47,322 nucleotides of DNA from assembly GCF_018780585.1 (NCBI RefSeq), contig NZ_JADMJL010000047.1, positions 1-47,322 of the forward strand, given 5' to 3'. Positions 1 to 8,846 of this stretch are shown one piece after another. Under the pieces are notes generated by a model, which was not told the DNA's origin, did no database searches, and worked only from the letters and a program-made list of their open reading frames with translations. The position numbers and the translations under genes were made by a program. The DNA is from Methyloversatilis discipulorum (GTDB taxonomy: Bacteria; Pseudomonadota; Gammaproteobacteria; Burkholderiales; Rhodocyclaceae). The stretch's first letter is position 1; each line of letters starts with the position of its first letter.

Positions 1-52
1 CCTCGTGCCGGCCTGACTTGACCCAACGGGCCTCCTCGAAGGCCGCGACGGT

Positions 53-1384
53 TCACGACTCACGAATCAGTGCGTGCGCCCTCAGCCATTGCAGCGCTCC
101 CGCGATCTTCTCGTGTGGCATCAATATATATCGACTGATAACCTCGGGAACCACTGGCACACCGTTGCGCAAAAGCTCATCCACACGCGCTAAGTCAACT
201 CCATCGATGAAGCGTACCCCCCGTGGATACTCAGCGCTGATCACTATTGGTCTCTCGACGATATAACCACCTTCAACCACAGGTCGCGCAGAAAAGTACG
301 ATCGACTTGAATGAGGCGTCACAGTCTCTTGAGAAGAATCGCTTGCACTCATCCGTGACCAGAAGGGTTCATCCTGCCAGTGTGTTTCAGCGATGTAGTG
401 CTGTCGCGCAACCTCGACACGAGAGCGGAAAACCGACTCCGCGCGCTCATCGAAGTAGCGCAGTGCCAAGTCTGTCGACAACGGCCGTCGTACCAAGGTA
501 TTGATTACCGGCACCGCGGCGATCGCAGCAGAAACGGCCTCAAACACGCCTTGGCCCGATAGCGGGTCGCACGTGTAGGCGGCATCGCCGATGCGCAGCC
601 AGTCTGCTTCCGCAATCAACCCGCGAAGTATCGGCTGTATGCCGCGAGCACGTACCGGCCCGGTCGGCTTTAGCGCACGCCCGAAACGGCGGGGCAAGCG
701 GCTGAGCGACCGCATGCAGGCCGCGTGCGCTACATCGATATCTCGGTCATGCTCAGCCAGAAAGTCCGGCAGCACAACGACCTGCACATGCGCTTGTCCT
801 TTCGGATCAACCCCGCCCCAAGCCCAACCCGCTTCAAAGGATTCGATAATCGTAGAATGCGGTTGAGCGCGCGCGCCGGCAAAACTGCATGCTAACGATA
901 CCAAAGCGGGGCTCGCCAACCGATCTGGAATGGTTTTTGGTGCAGTATGGCCGCGACAATCTGCAAGCAGCGCCGCGTGTATGTGTTGTCGTCGCCCGCT
1001 CGCATGTTCAAAGGCAACCGTCATACCCTGATCCGGGCGGCGTTCCACGCTGCGTATCAGACCATCGCACACCGTAATTCCCGCTGCCAGCACGTCACAA
1101 AGTAGAGCTTGGTCAAAAGCGCAACGCTCTACAACGAACTCTCCGTTCATCTCTAATTCCTGTGCGTTCCAGCAGGACGTCCGATACCAGCGCTGACGCA
1201 GTAGGTTAAGCGCACGGTCGCAGCCGAATAGGCGCAGCGCCTCTGCCACACGCAACGAGAGGCCCTCTATAGCTGGCCGGCTACGCCGGCTCCCCAGCAG
1301 TATCGGACGCAGTCCGTGTCTCGAGAGCGCGAGCGCCAACAGGCAGGCTGCAGGCCCGAGCCCGAGGATGGTCACGTCCTCCAT
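53..1384 (-). CDS. qhpG: QhpG-like FAD-dependent monooxygenase
   Basis: The 443-residue protein opens with a dinucleotide-binding turn (ILGLGPAACLLALALSRHG, from residue 6) and carries the later FAD motif RIGDAAYTCDPLSGQG, typical of the flavin monooxygenase and tryptophan-halogenase fold. Located at the distal end of a qhp operon, it is best read as QhpG. In Paracoccus that enzyme hydroxylates the Trp of QhpC that becomes part of the cysteine tryptophylquinone cofactor; it works in the cytoplasm on the crosslinked QhpC precursor. The start overlaps the end of the CcmF-like gene by 13 bp, so the two are translationally coupled. The gene is visibly less G+C-rich than the rest of the operon. 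Assignment rests on motifs plus context; a halogenase or geranylgeranyl-reductase-like role is less likely. Confidence 0.85.
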   Translation of the reverse strand: MEDVTILGLGPAACLLALALSRHGLRPILLGSRRSRPAIEGLSLRVAEALRLFGCDRALNLLRQRWYRTSCWNAQELEMNGEFVVERCAFDQALLCDVLAAGITVCDGLIRSVERRPDQGMTVAFEHASGRRQHIHAALLADCRGHTAPKTIPDRLASPALVSLACSFAGARAQPHSTIIESFEAGWAWGGVDPKGQAHVQVVVLPDFLAEHDRDIDVAHAACMRSLSRLPRRFGRALKPTGPVRARGIQPILRGLIAEADWLRIGDAAYTCDPLSGQGVFEAVSAAIAAVPVINTLVRRPLSTDLALRYFDERAESVFRSRVEVARQHYIAETHWQDEPFWSRMSASDSSQETVTPHSSRSYFSARPVVEGGYIVERPIVISAEYPRGVRFIDGVDLARVDELLRNGVPVVPEVISRYILMPHEKIAGALQWLRAHALIRES

Positions 1385-3543
1385 GCATTCACCTCGTCAC
1401 CAATTGCTTGCCCGCGGTAACCCGCATTCCACAGTGCGGCTGCCGTAGCGAGCGTCAGCCCGATCCACAGCAGCGAGGCGAAAGGCAGCACGCGCAGCAC
1501 CACCACCGCCTGCGCAGCCTGCGGCCCGCCTTCGAGCGCCGCCACCGCGGACGAGGTGGCGACCCACAGCTGCAGATCGCGCGCCCAGCCGCGGTCGATG
1601 AAGGGGTGCAGCACATAGCCCGGCTGGTCGGCGTAACGCGCATAGCGGTAGTCGAGGATTTCGCAGATCTGGCGCACCGGCCCGGCGTAGCCGGCGATCG
1701 CGCTGCGGGCGTCGCGGTACAGCGTCTGTCCCTGCAGCACGCGCTGCTCCGGCGTCGAAATCTCGATCTGCGCCAGCGCGCGGAAGCTGCCGCCGCCCTG
1801 CGTGCGACCGCCGTCGGATGCGCGGTCCACGTCAAGGCCGGTAACGCGCACCGCATAGCCCTGATGCGCGCGCTGCCACGCTCCGTCGATATTGACCAGG
1901 TGCTGCGAATAGCCATTCAGCGCCGTCGCCAGCAGCCCGCCCCACAGCGCGACCACCGCACCGAGATGCAGCAGGCCGAGCGGCAGCAGATAGCCGGCGG
2001 TGCGCCGGCTGCGCCAGGCGCCGTGCAGGCTCCAGGCTGCACAGCCGAGCGCAAGATAGGCGCCGGCGATCAGCGCGGCGTCGATGCGCGGCAGCACGGC
2101 GACGATCTGCTGCGACAGCACGCCACTGCCGGCGTAATGACCGGCCAGCAGGCCGCCCCGCAGGAACGCTGCGGCGCAGGCCAGCGCCGCGACAGCCAGC
2201 GTGATCCAGCCCAGTCGTGCCGACAGCCTGCGCGCGAAGAACCAGCCGCCGATCAGCCCGGTCGCGACCATGGGCAACAGCAGCAGGCGCGCCAGTCCGT
2301 AGCCGTCGACGTCCCACTGCGCGAAGGCCGCACGCAACACCGGCAATTCGGAGCCGCGCGCCCAGTTGCGCAGCGTTTCGAAGAAGGGCTTCAGGTCGTC
2401 CGGCCGCGGCAGGCCCTGCGCACTGGCGTAGAAGGCCCAGGCAAGATGAGCCACCGCCGCCAGGCCGATGAACACGAAAATGAACTGCGTCGCCCGCAGG
2501 CCCCAGGCGGCGAGGTTCAGGCGCTTCGCACTCGGAATGGGCCGAACCGCGCGCAGTCCTTGCAGCCACGCAGCAAGTCCGGCCACTGACAGCAGCGCAG
2601 CCAGCATCAGGTGGGCCGCCCAGGTCGACGCGCCGACGTAGCGGTGCGAACTGGCGAGCACGTCGTTGCGCGTGACGCCCATCGCGACCGCGGTCAGCAC
2701 CGCCGCCGCCAGAGCGGCGAAAGGCACCCAGCGCCACATCGTGCGCCCGGGCCGCCAGCCGCCGGCGCCGTGCAGGTGGGCGGCGAGCAGACACCAGACG
2801 GCGAACACCGCGGTCTGCACCGGGTCCCAGTGCCACACCTGGCCGTACATCGCATCTTCGAAGGCCCACACCATGCCGAAGCCGATGCCGGCGGTGAGCA
2901 GCGCCCAGGCCCGACGTGCGTGCGTCAGCGCACTGCCCGGCCAGCGTGTCTCCTGTCCGCCGAGCGCAGCCAGCGCGGGTGCGGCGAGCGACAGCGTCCA
3001 CGCGTAGGCGGCGAGGATGAGTGGCGCGTGCACCAGCATCCATATCTTCATCAGGTGCGCATTCATGCCCTGCGACGCCGACTTCTGCAGCCACTCGGCC
3101 GGCGTCGCCGCGAAAGGGCCGAGCCAGGCGGCGGTCAGCGCATACCAGGCCGCCAGCAGCGCCGCGACGTCGATGCACTGGCGGCGCTGCGCCGCCCCGC
3201 GCGCGGCCAATGTGCTCAGGAAGGCGGCCAGCAGCAGCGTCGTACCTTCGTCGCCACCCCACAGATTGGCCAGCTTCAGATGCAGCGGCAGTTCGGCACC
3301 GCTGTAGATCCACACATAGCGCAGGTCGAAACGGTCACCGAGCAGCAGCAGGGCCAGCGCAATCAGCGCGCCCCACAGCAGGCCGGCCGCGACACGCAGC
3401 AACGCGGCGCGCCGGGCGCTCGCCACGCCGGCACACAGCGCGGCCGCTCCGGCAGATGCGAGCAGCACATCGCCAAGCGCCGGCAGCACGGTACAGACCA
3501 GCGCCGCCCCCAGCACGGCGCCCCACCGCAGACGATCAGGCAT
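1372..3543 (-). CDS. CcmF/CcsA-type haem-handling membrane protein in the qhp operon
   Basis: This is a 723-residue polytopic membrane protein. Its N-terminal part aligns with CcmF, the haem lyase subunit of system I cytochrome c maturation: LHLKLANLWGGDEGTTLLL matches the CcmF WGGHEGS region, VWHWDPVQTAVF replaces the tryptophan-rich WFWDPVENAS motif, and VLASSHRYV sits where CcmF has its conserved periplasmic His. The C-terminal soluble part (LYRDARSAIAGYAG, then IDRGWARDL) also resembles CcmF. The start MPDRLRWG at 3543 overlaps the qhpE stop (TGA at 3536-3538) by 8 bp; starts at 3564 and 3621 are possible but lie deeper in qhpE. The neighbouring QhpA carries two CxxCH haem sites, so a dedicated role in loading haem onto the dehydrogenase is inferred. 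A general paralogue of CcmF cannot be excluded. Confidence 0.8.
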   Translation of the reverse strand: MPDRLRWGAVLGAALVCTVLPALGDVLLASAGAAALCAGVASARRAALLRVAAGLLWGALIALALLLLGDRFDLRYVWIYSGAELPLHLKLANLWGGDEGTTLLLAAFLSTLAARGAAQRRQCIDVAALLAAWYALTAAWLGPFAATPAEWLQKSASQGMNAHLMKIWMLVHAPLILAAYAWTLSLAAPALAALGGQETRWPGSALTHARRAWALLTAGIGFGMVWAFEDAMYGQVWHWDPVQTAVFAVWCLLAAHLHGAGGWRPGRTMWRWVPFAALAAAVLTAVAMGVTRNDVLASSHRYVGASTWAAHLMLAALLSVAGLAAWLQGLRAVRPIPSAKRLNLAAWGLRATQFIFVFIGLAAVAHLAWAFYASAQGLPRPDDLKPFFETLRNWARGSELPVLRAAFAQWDVDGYGLARLLLLPMVATGLIGGWFFARRLSARLGWITLAVAALACAAAFLRGGLLAGHYAGSGVLSQQIVAVLPRIDAALIAGAYLALGCAAWSLHGAWRSRRTAGYLLPLGLLHLGAVVALWGGLLATALNGYSQHLVNIDGAWQRAHQGYAVRVTGLDVDRASDGGRTQGGGSFRALAQIEISTPEQRVLQGQTLYRDARSAIAGYAGPVRQICEILDYRYARYADQPGYVLHPFIDRGWARDLQLWVATSSAVAALEGGPQAAQAVVVLRVLPFASLLWIGLTLATAAALWNAGYRGQAIGDEVNAWRT

Positions 3544-4186
3544 GACGGCGCTCCGGTCCGACATGGATCGCCGCCCGCTGCAGCCGCGCGCGCACGTCGC
3601 CCGGCGCGACGCCCTGCGCAAGCAGCGCGGCGACCAGCCCGCTCATCCGCGCGGTGGCGATGCTGGCGCCGCCGCCGCGTTCCGGATGACCGGGTTCGAT
3701 CAGCGCGTGCGTGCCGAAGTCGGCTGCCGCGCTCGCCAGCCACGACAGCTCGCCCGGCGCGCAGCGCGCGTCGCCGGTCACCGCGATGCAGTGCGCGAAC
3801 GCGGCCGGATACACCGGCGCACCGCGCGCCGGCGCCGACGCGACCAGCACGATGCCGGCGTCGGCGGCGTCGCGGCAGGCCTGCGCCAGCCGAGGGCTGG
3901 CGGTCGGCATGCCGAAGCTCATGTTGATCAGGTGCACGCCCTGCCCGATCAGCCAGTACAGGCCGTCGAGCACCGCATCGACCGTCGTTTCACGGCTGCG
4001 GTCGAACACCTGCGCCACCGCCAGCCGCGCCTGCGGTGCATGCGCGAGCACGCAGCGCGCGATCTGGCTGCCGTGGCCGCGCGCATCGGCGTCCAGCGGC
4101 GCGCTGCCCGACACGGCGTCCACCGCGTGACCGAAGCTGCGGTCCAGCGCGCCGTCGAGCAGACCCACGCGTACGACAGCGGTCAT
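3536..4186 (-). CDS. qhpE: QhpE-like subtilisin-family protease
   Basis: This 216-residue compact S8-family serine protease has no signal peptide. The triad is visible: Asp11 in LLDG, His38 in RGHGSQIA and Ser175 in GGASIATARMSG. The length is only the catalytic core, with no pro-domain. In the Paracoccus system QhpE removes the leader peptide of QhpC in the cytoplasm once QhpD has made the thioether crosslinks. The stretch LVASAPA (residues 114-120) stands where most subtilases have an AAGN-type segment supplying the oxyanion-hole Asn, so that Asn seems absent, which may reflect a narrow single-substrate role. The gene overlaps qhpF by 4 bp (ATGA) at its start and the CcmF-like gene at its end. 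Context makes QhpE the most likely identity. Confidence 0.87.
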   Translation of the reverse strand: MTAVVRVGLLDGALDRSFGHAVDAVSGSAPLDADARGHGSQIARCVLAHAPQARLAVAQVFDRSRETTVDAVLDGLYWLIGQGVHLINMSFGMPTASPRLAQACRDAADAGIVLVASAPARGAPVYPAAFAHCIAVTGDARCAPGELSWLASAAADFGTHALIEPGHPERGGGASIATARMSGLVAALLAQGVAPGDVRARLQRAAIHVGPERRHA

Positions 4187-5913
4187 GCGGCGGCCTGCGG
4201 AAAATCGATGACGCGGTCGAAGGCGAACTGCGACAGGTCGCGGTGACTGACCACGATGCGCGTCGCCCGCGGCAGCAGCGCGTCGATCGCCGCCAGCGTG
4301 CGCAGTTCGAGCGCGCCGTCGAGCGAGGACGTGCCTTCGTCGATCACCAGCAGTGTCGGTGACATCAGCAGCGCACGCGCCAGCGCGACCCGCTGCCGCT
4401 CACCGCCGGACAGCGATGCGCCGCGCGGGCCGACCATGGCGTCCAGCCCGTCGGGCAGCCGCGACAGGAAGTCGCTCACGCCGGCCGCCTGCGCCGCCCG
4501 CTCGACCTCGTTGCGACTCGCGTCGGGCCGGCCGTAGCGGATGTTGTCGCACAGCGAGCCGGTGAACAGCACCGCCTCCTGCGACACCACGACGACGTGC
4601 CGGCGCACCGTTGCGCGGTCTATGGCCTGCAGGTTCACGCCGCCGATGGTGATCCAGCCGGCCGACGGTTCGAAGTGACGATGCAGCAGATCGATGAAGG
4701 TGGATTTGCCACAGCCTGAATCGCCACGCAGCCAGACGCGGGCGCCGGCGGGAAGGGTCAGGTTCAGTCCGCTGAAAGCCGGGCGCGCCGCACCCGGATA
4801 GCTGAAAGCGAGGTCGCGCACCACGAGGTCGGCGGTCGGCAGAAGGTCTGCCGGCAGCAGGGGCGCATCGTCCGGCACGTCGAGCGCGCGCAGTTCGTCG
4901 ACGCGGTTCAGGCCCACCTTCACGCGCTGCCACTGCAGGTAGAGCCCCATCAGCGCATGCAGCGGCGCGCTGGCGCGCTGCACGCAAGTGGCGAAGGCAA
5001 CCAGCGTACCCAGCGTCAGCGCCTCGCCAGCCAGCATCGACAGGCTGCCACCGACGAAGATGCCGATCACGGCCAGCGACAGCAGCAGATTGGGAAAAGC
5101 ACCGCCGAGATAGCCGAACAGCTGCAGCGACAGCAGGCGCTCGCGCACCGTGCCGTGCAAGGCAGCGAGCCGCTCCAGTTCGCGCCGCTCGGCGGCGTGC
5201 GTCTGCACGCACCGCACCGCACCGACCTTCTCGACCAGGAAGCTCGACACTTCGACACCGGCGTCGCGCGACTGCTGCGACAGCTTTTCGATGCGCGGCC
5301 GCACCCAGGACAGCACGATGCCGTTGAGCACCATCAACAACGCAAGGAAGAGCGCCAGCTTCGGGCTGAGCAGCCAGAGCAGCACGACGGTGCCGATCAG
5401 CGTGAGCACCGAGTTGATCGCCGACAGCACGGCGTCGACGGCGAAGCGCTGCACCTCGCCGAGGTCCCCTTCCAGCCGCGCCAGCAGGTCGCCCTGCCGC
5501 ATGCGCGAGAAGAAGGCCGGCGACAGCCGCAGCACATGCGCGAACAGCGATTCGCGCATGCGGTGGAGGATGCGCGCCGACGCCGCCACGTGGATGCGGC
5601 GGCAGGCGAAGCCGACCGCCAGCGCGAACAGCGCCAGCCCCACCATCCAGCCGCCGCTCGCCAGCACCGCCGCGCGGTCCTGCGCGAGGATGCCGTCGTC
5701 GATCAGCGCCTTGGTCAGCACAGGCTGGGCCAGGCCGGCCAGCACGGCGAGCAGCGACAGCAGAAGCACGGCCGCCAGCGCCGGCCACTCCGGTCGGATG
5801 AAGTCGCCGGCCCAGCGGTAGAGCGCACCGAGCCGACGGCCGCCCTGCCCCGCGGGCGCCGCCGCGACTGGCGCGGCGCCCGCTGCGGGCGCATGCAGTG
5901 CTTCTGCCCGCAT
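4183..5913 (-). CDS. qhpF: QhpF-like ABC exporter (fused TMD-NBD)
   Basis: The 576-residue half-transporter has an N-terminal six-helix exporter domain (about residues 30-320) followed by an ATPase domain. Walker A is RGDSGCGKST near residue 400, the signature LSGGERQRVALARAL near 498, Walker B TLLVIDEGTSS near 525 and the switch His in VVSHRD near 555. In QHNDH operons QhpF exports the crosslinked QhpC gamma subunit to the periplasm, where the quinone is completed and the enzyme assembled. An in-frame upstream extension exists, but the start at 5913 is preferred because it lies only 5 bp from the qhpB stop and the extension would overlap qhpB by 500 bp. The stop overlaps the qhpE start. Confidence 0.88.
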   Translation of the reverse strand: MRAEALHAPAAGAAPVAAAPAGQGGRRLGALYRWAGDFIRPEWPALAAVLLLSLLAVLAGLAQPVLTKALIDDGILAQDRAAVLASGGWMVGLALFALAVGFACRRIHVAASARILHRMRESLFAHVLRLSPAFFSRMRQGDLLARLEGDLGEVQRFAVDAVLSAINSVLTLIGTVVLLWLLSPKLALFLALLMVLNGIVLSWVRPRIEKLSQQSRDAGVEVSSFLVEKVGAVRCVQTHAAERRELERLAALHGTVRERLLSLQLFGYLGGAFPNLLLSLAVIGIFVGGSLSMLAGEALTLGTLVAFATCVQRASAPLHALMGLYLQWQRVKVGLNRVDELRALDVPDDAPLLPADLLPTADLVVRDLAFSYPGAARPAFSGLNLTLPAGARVWLRGDSGCGKSTFIDLLHRHFEPSAGWITIGGVNLQAIDRATVRRHVVVVSQEAVLFTGSLCDNIRYGRPDASRNEVERAAQAAGVSDFLSRLPDGLDAMVGPRGASLSGGERQRVALARALLMSPTLLVIDEGTSSLDGALELRTLAAIDALLPRATRIVVSHRDLSQFAFDRVIDFPQAAA

Positions 5914-5918
5914 GCCGC

Positions 5919-7028
5919 TCAGCGCTGGAAGATGCGCAGCGAGGTGAGCACCTGGTCGCCACCGCCCGGCGTGCGGATGTTGCCGATGCGCTTCAGCGTG
6001 GCGCTGTCGTACACCGCAATGTCGCCCTGGGTGCCGCCGATGTAGAGCTCCTTGCCGTCGCTCGACACATTCACGTTGTAGTAGGTGTGGTCGAGGTCGA
6101 CGCGGTCCATCTTGCCGGTCTTCGTATTCACCTTGGTGAGCTGGGTGTAGACCGTATAGGTTTCGTCGCGGCGCACCGGGTTCACCACGCTGGAGAACAG
6201 CACGACGCGGGCGTTCTCGAATTCCTTGAAATGCACGGTGTCCTTCTCGAGGTCCAGCGTCCAGATGCCGGCGCGCAGTGCGGACGGATCGCCTTCCGGC
6301 TTGTTCGCGTAAGCCACGTAGTAGGGCGTGGCGAACACATTGGTCTGTTCCCACTGCGGCCAGATCGCCAGCGTGTCCGGCTCGCCCTGTTCGCCGTTCT
6401 TCCAGCTGCGCCATGGGTGCTGGCCCTTGACTGCGCCGGTCTGCGGGTCGAGCTTGAGCATGTCCCAGCTGAAGGCGTACAGCGTGTCGCCCTTGGCCGA
6501 CCAGGCCAGTGTCGATACGCGGCGCGGCACCTTGAGCTTGCGCACCGGCTCGGCGTCGGTGCCGGCGTCGGTGCGGTAGATCGCGATGTAGGGATCCATC
6601 ACCTTGTACTCGCCAGGCAGCAGCTGGGTCGGATTCACATAGACCGCCAGTTCCTTGCCATCCGGGCTGAGGTCCATCGGGAAGGGCGACTTGCCACGGA
6701 TGTCGCCGCCGGACAGTTCGGCGCGGAACACTTCCTTGCCGCTGTCCAGGTCGATGCCGGACACGGTTTCCCAGCGGTTGTGAATGACGTAGGCGGTCTT
6801 GCCGTCACGCGAGTGCACCAGCGTGATCGGGCTGTTGCCCATCGAGGTGTTCGGGATGGTGTGCGTCTTCACCACCTTGCGTTCCTTCGCGTCCATCACG
6901 AACACGAGGTTGGGGCGCGCGGCGGTGACCAGGTAATCCTTGGCCGCCAGTGCAGCGGTCGGAAGGGCGCCGAACAGCGCGACGCCAAAGCTGGCGGCCA
7001 GTGCGGCCGCCGTGGTCTTGATCTTCAT
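5919..7028 (-). CDS. qhpB: Quinohemoprotein amine dehydrogenase beta subunit
   Basis: This 369-residue secreted protein opens with a clear Sec signal peptide (MKIKTTAAALAASFGVALFG...ALA, cleavage near residue 28). The mature part is built of repeated beta-propeller blades with motifs such as LVFVMDAKERKVVKTH, GKTAYVIHN, GKELAVYVN and GKELYIGGTQGDIAVYDS, as in the 40 kDa beta subunit of QHNDH, a seven-bladed propeller that houses the small QhpC subunit next to QhpA. The start at 7028 is supported by an AGAGGA ribosome-binding site upstream and by the signal peptide; the upstream in-frame extension overlaps qhpC and is rejected. The gene lies 31 bp after qhpC. YVTN-type propeller proteins share the fold, but the context is decisive. 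Confidence 0.92.
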   Translation of the reverse strand: MKIKTTAAALAASFGVALFGALPTAALAAKDYLVTAARPNLVFVMDAKERKVVKTHTIPNTSMGNSPITLVHSRDGKTAYVIHNRWETVSGIDLDSGKEVFRAELSGGDIRGKSPFPMDLSPDGKELAVYVNPTQLLPGEYKVMDPYIAIYRTDAGTDAEPVRKLKVPRRVSTLAWSAKGDTLYAFSWDMLKLDPQTGAVKGQHPWRSWKNGEQGEPDTLAIWPQWEQTNVFATPYYVAYANKPEGDPSALRAGIWTLDLEKDTVHFKEFENARVVLFSSVVNPVRRDETYTVYTQLTKVNTKTGKMDRVDLDHTYYNVNVSSDGKELYIGGTQGDIAVYDSATLKRIGNIRTPGGGDQVLTSLRIFQR

Positions 7029-7059
7029 GGTCGGGAATTCCTCTTGTACGTTCGCGGGC

Positions 7060-7380
7060 TTACTTCGGGAACACGCTCTGCAGCGCCTTCCAGTCGCGCG
7101 CAGCGTCGTCCTTGCCGGTGTTCCAGTCGGGGTAGGTGTGCAGCGTGTCCGGCACCTGGGCCGGCCACCAGCAGGGGTCGGAACAGCCATACAGATCGGC
7201 TTCCATCGGCTGGCACAGGCCGGCCACGCCGAGGAAGGGGTCCAGTTCCCAGCCCGGGTCGAAGGTGGTGGCGCAGCCGGCGACGGCGGCGGTCATCGCG
7301 ACCACCTTTTCGACCGCTTCGTCGTTCGGGGCGGCTTCGATCTGGTGGGCCTTGCGGTTCAGCGGTTTCAAGCGGTTCAT
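7060..7380 (-). CDS. qhpC: QHNDH gamma subunit precursor (CTQ-bearing peptide)
   Basis: The 106-residue precursor has an N-terminal leader of about 29 residues ([15 protein letters not shown]...) followed by the Cys/Trp-rich mature subunit. With an offset of 29, every cofactor residue of the structurally known Pseudomonas putida gamma subunit is present. Cys66 and Trp72 form cysteine tryptophylquinone, and Cys36-Glu45, Cys56-Asp62 and Cys70-Asp78 are the three thioether bridges. QhpD makes these crosslinks on the leader-bearing peptide, QhpE removes the leader, QhpG hydroxylates the Trp and QhpF exports the product. The start codon overlaps the qhpD stop (ATGA), which couples translation of substrate and crosslinking enzyme. 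Identification is essentially certain. Confidence 0.96.
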   Translation of the reverse strand: MNRLKPLNRKAHQIEAAPNDEAVEKVVAMTAAVAGCATTFDPGWELDPFLGVAGLCQPMEADLYGCSDPCWWPAQVPDTLHTYPDWNTGKDDAARDWKALQSVFPK

Positions 7381-8819
7381 AGTTCAGAGCTCCTGTTCGC
7401 GACGTGCTTGTGGAGGAAGGCGGGGTTCATTTCGAGGATTTCGAGGTAGGCCTCGATGCCGAAATCGACCCACTCCCTGAGCAGTTCGCAGTAGTGATAG
7501 ACCGGCGAATGCGGGTCGCTGAAGTTGGCGTAGGACTCGTGGTAGCAGCCGCCCGAGCACAGGTTGCGGATGCGGCAGGTCGAGCAGCCGCGCTCGGAAC
7601 GGTCGAGCGCGCCTTCGAGGAAGGCGCCCAGTTCCGCCTTCGCGATGCCGGTGTCGACGTTGCCGAAGGTCGGCAGCTCGGAACCGGTAAAGCGGTGGCA
7701 GAGATTCAGTTCGCCCTTGTGATCGACCGCCAGCAGCCCGATGCCGGCACCGCAGGGCAACGCCTTGCGCCGGCCCTCGTACAGGTCGGACAGCATCTGG
7801 TGCATGTTCGAGAAGCCGATGTTGCGGCCCTCGACTGCCGCCTCGACGTACTCGCGGCCCAGCGTCTTCATCGCGTCGAACACCGCGCGCAGCTCGTCAC
7901 CGACCAGGTTGAAGGTGGTGATCGGGTTGCTGGTGACCGGCGCGAAACCCACCTCGGCGAAGCCGAGTTCGTCCTTCAGGTGATGGTGGATGGCCGCCAC
8001 GTCGGAATAGCCTGCGGTCAGCGTGACCCGCGCACCGACCGCCCGCGCGGTGTAGCGCGACAGCAGCATGCGCGCCTTCTTCGCCACCACCTCATAGGTG
8101 CCCTTGCCGCCTATCGTCTTGCGGCGCAGGTCATGCACCGCCTGCGGGCCGTCCATGCTGATCGAGATGCCGAAGGAATGTTCGTTGAACCAGTCGGCGA
8201 TCTCTTCGGTGAGCAGCGTGGCGTTGGTGGTGAGCGAGAAGTCGACCTGCTTGCCCTCCTCGCGGCAGCGTTCTTCCGCGTAGGCGGTGACCGCCTTGAT
8301 CAAGCGCATGTTCGACAGCGGCTCGCCGCCGAAGAACACCACGTTGACGCGGTCGCGCTTCGCACCTTCCTTCAGCAGCAGCTCGATGCTCTTCTTCGCC
8401 TTGTCGAAGTCGAGCTTCTCGCCCTTGGACGGCGTCGTCAGATCTTCCTTGTAGCAGTAGGTGCAGCTCAGATTGCAGCCGGTGTTCACGTTCAGCACGA
8501 TGGTGCTGAGCGGAAACTCAGTCACGCTGATGCCGGCGCCGCGGTCGGCCACGGCAGGGTCGCCGCGCAGCACGCCCAGCGACTTCAGGTCCTCGATCGC
8601 GTCGGCGATCAGCGCCGGCGAGCCGCTGCCCGAGAAGCGCTGCAGCAGCTCCTCGAAGCTCACGGTCGCCTTCGGCCGCACGAAATCGAGCACCTCGGTG
8701 GTCACGCCGTCGAGATCGAAGATGCCGGTGCTCGGCACGTGCAGCAGCACGCGCCGGCCCTTCACATCTACGTCGTGGAAGGCGTGCGTATCGACGTAAA
8801 GCAGGTTGGCTTCGGACAT
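7377..8819 (-). CDS. qhpD: QhpD radical SAM/SPASM thioether-forming enzyme
   Basis: This 480-residue radical SAM maturase has an N-terminal domain resembling a RiPP-recognition element (residues about 5-90). The SAM-cluster motif CNLSCTYC follows, with Cys115, Cys119 and Cys122. The C-terminal SPASM-type region is Cys-rich: LPCGAG near 355, NLCHRF near 373, [14 protein letters not shown] near 411-425 and YHYC near 444. QhpD forms the intrapeptidyl Cys-to-Asp/Glu thioether bonds in QhpC in the cytoplasm. It lies between qhpA and qhpC, overlapping qhpC by 4 bp. The length and cluster arrangement fit QhpD well; related SPASM peptide maturases are the only realistic alternative and the neighbouring substrate gene excludes them. 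Confidence 0.95.
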   Translation of the reverse strand: MSEANLLYVDTHAFHDVDVKGRRVLLHVPSTGIFDLDGVTTEVLDFVRPKATVSFEELLQRFSGSGSPALIADAIEDLKSLGVLRGDPAVADRGAGISVTEFPLSTIVLNVNTGCNLSCTYCYKEDLTTPSKGEKLDFDKAKKSIELLLKEGAKRDRVNVVFFGGEPLSNMRLIKAVTAYAEERCREEGKQVDFSLTTNATLLTEEIADWFNEHSFGISISMDGPQAVHDLRRKTIGGKGTYEVVAKKARMLLSRYTARAVGARVTLTAGYSDVAAIHHHLKDELGFAEVGFAPVTSNPITTFNLVGDELRAVFDAMKTLGREYVEAAVEGRNIGFSNMHQMLSDLYEGRRKALPCGAGIGLLAVDHKGELNLCHRFTGSELPTFGNVDTGIAKAELGAFLEGALDRSERGCSTCRIRNLCSGGCYHESYANFSDPHSPVYHYCELLREWVDFGIEAYLEILEMNPAFLHKHVANRSSEL

Positions 8820-8846
8820 GGTGGCTGTTCCGGTGACGGCCCGCGC

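Noticed and set aside
53-1384. Tryptophan halogenase
   Set aside because: The fold is shared, but the operon context is that of QhpG; no halogenated-product genes are near it.
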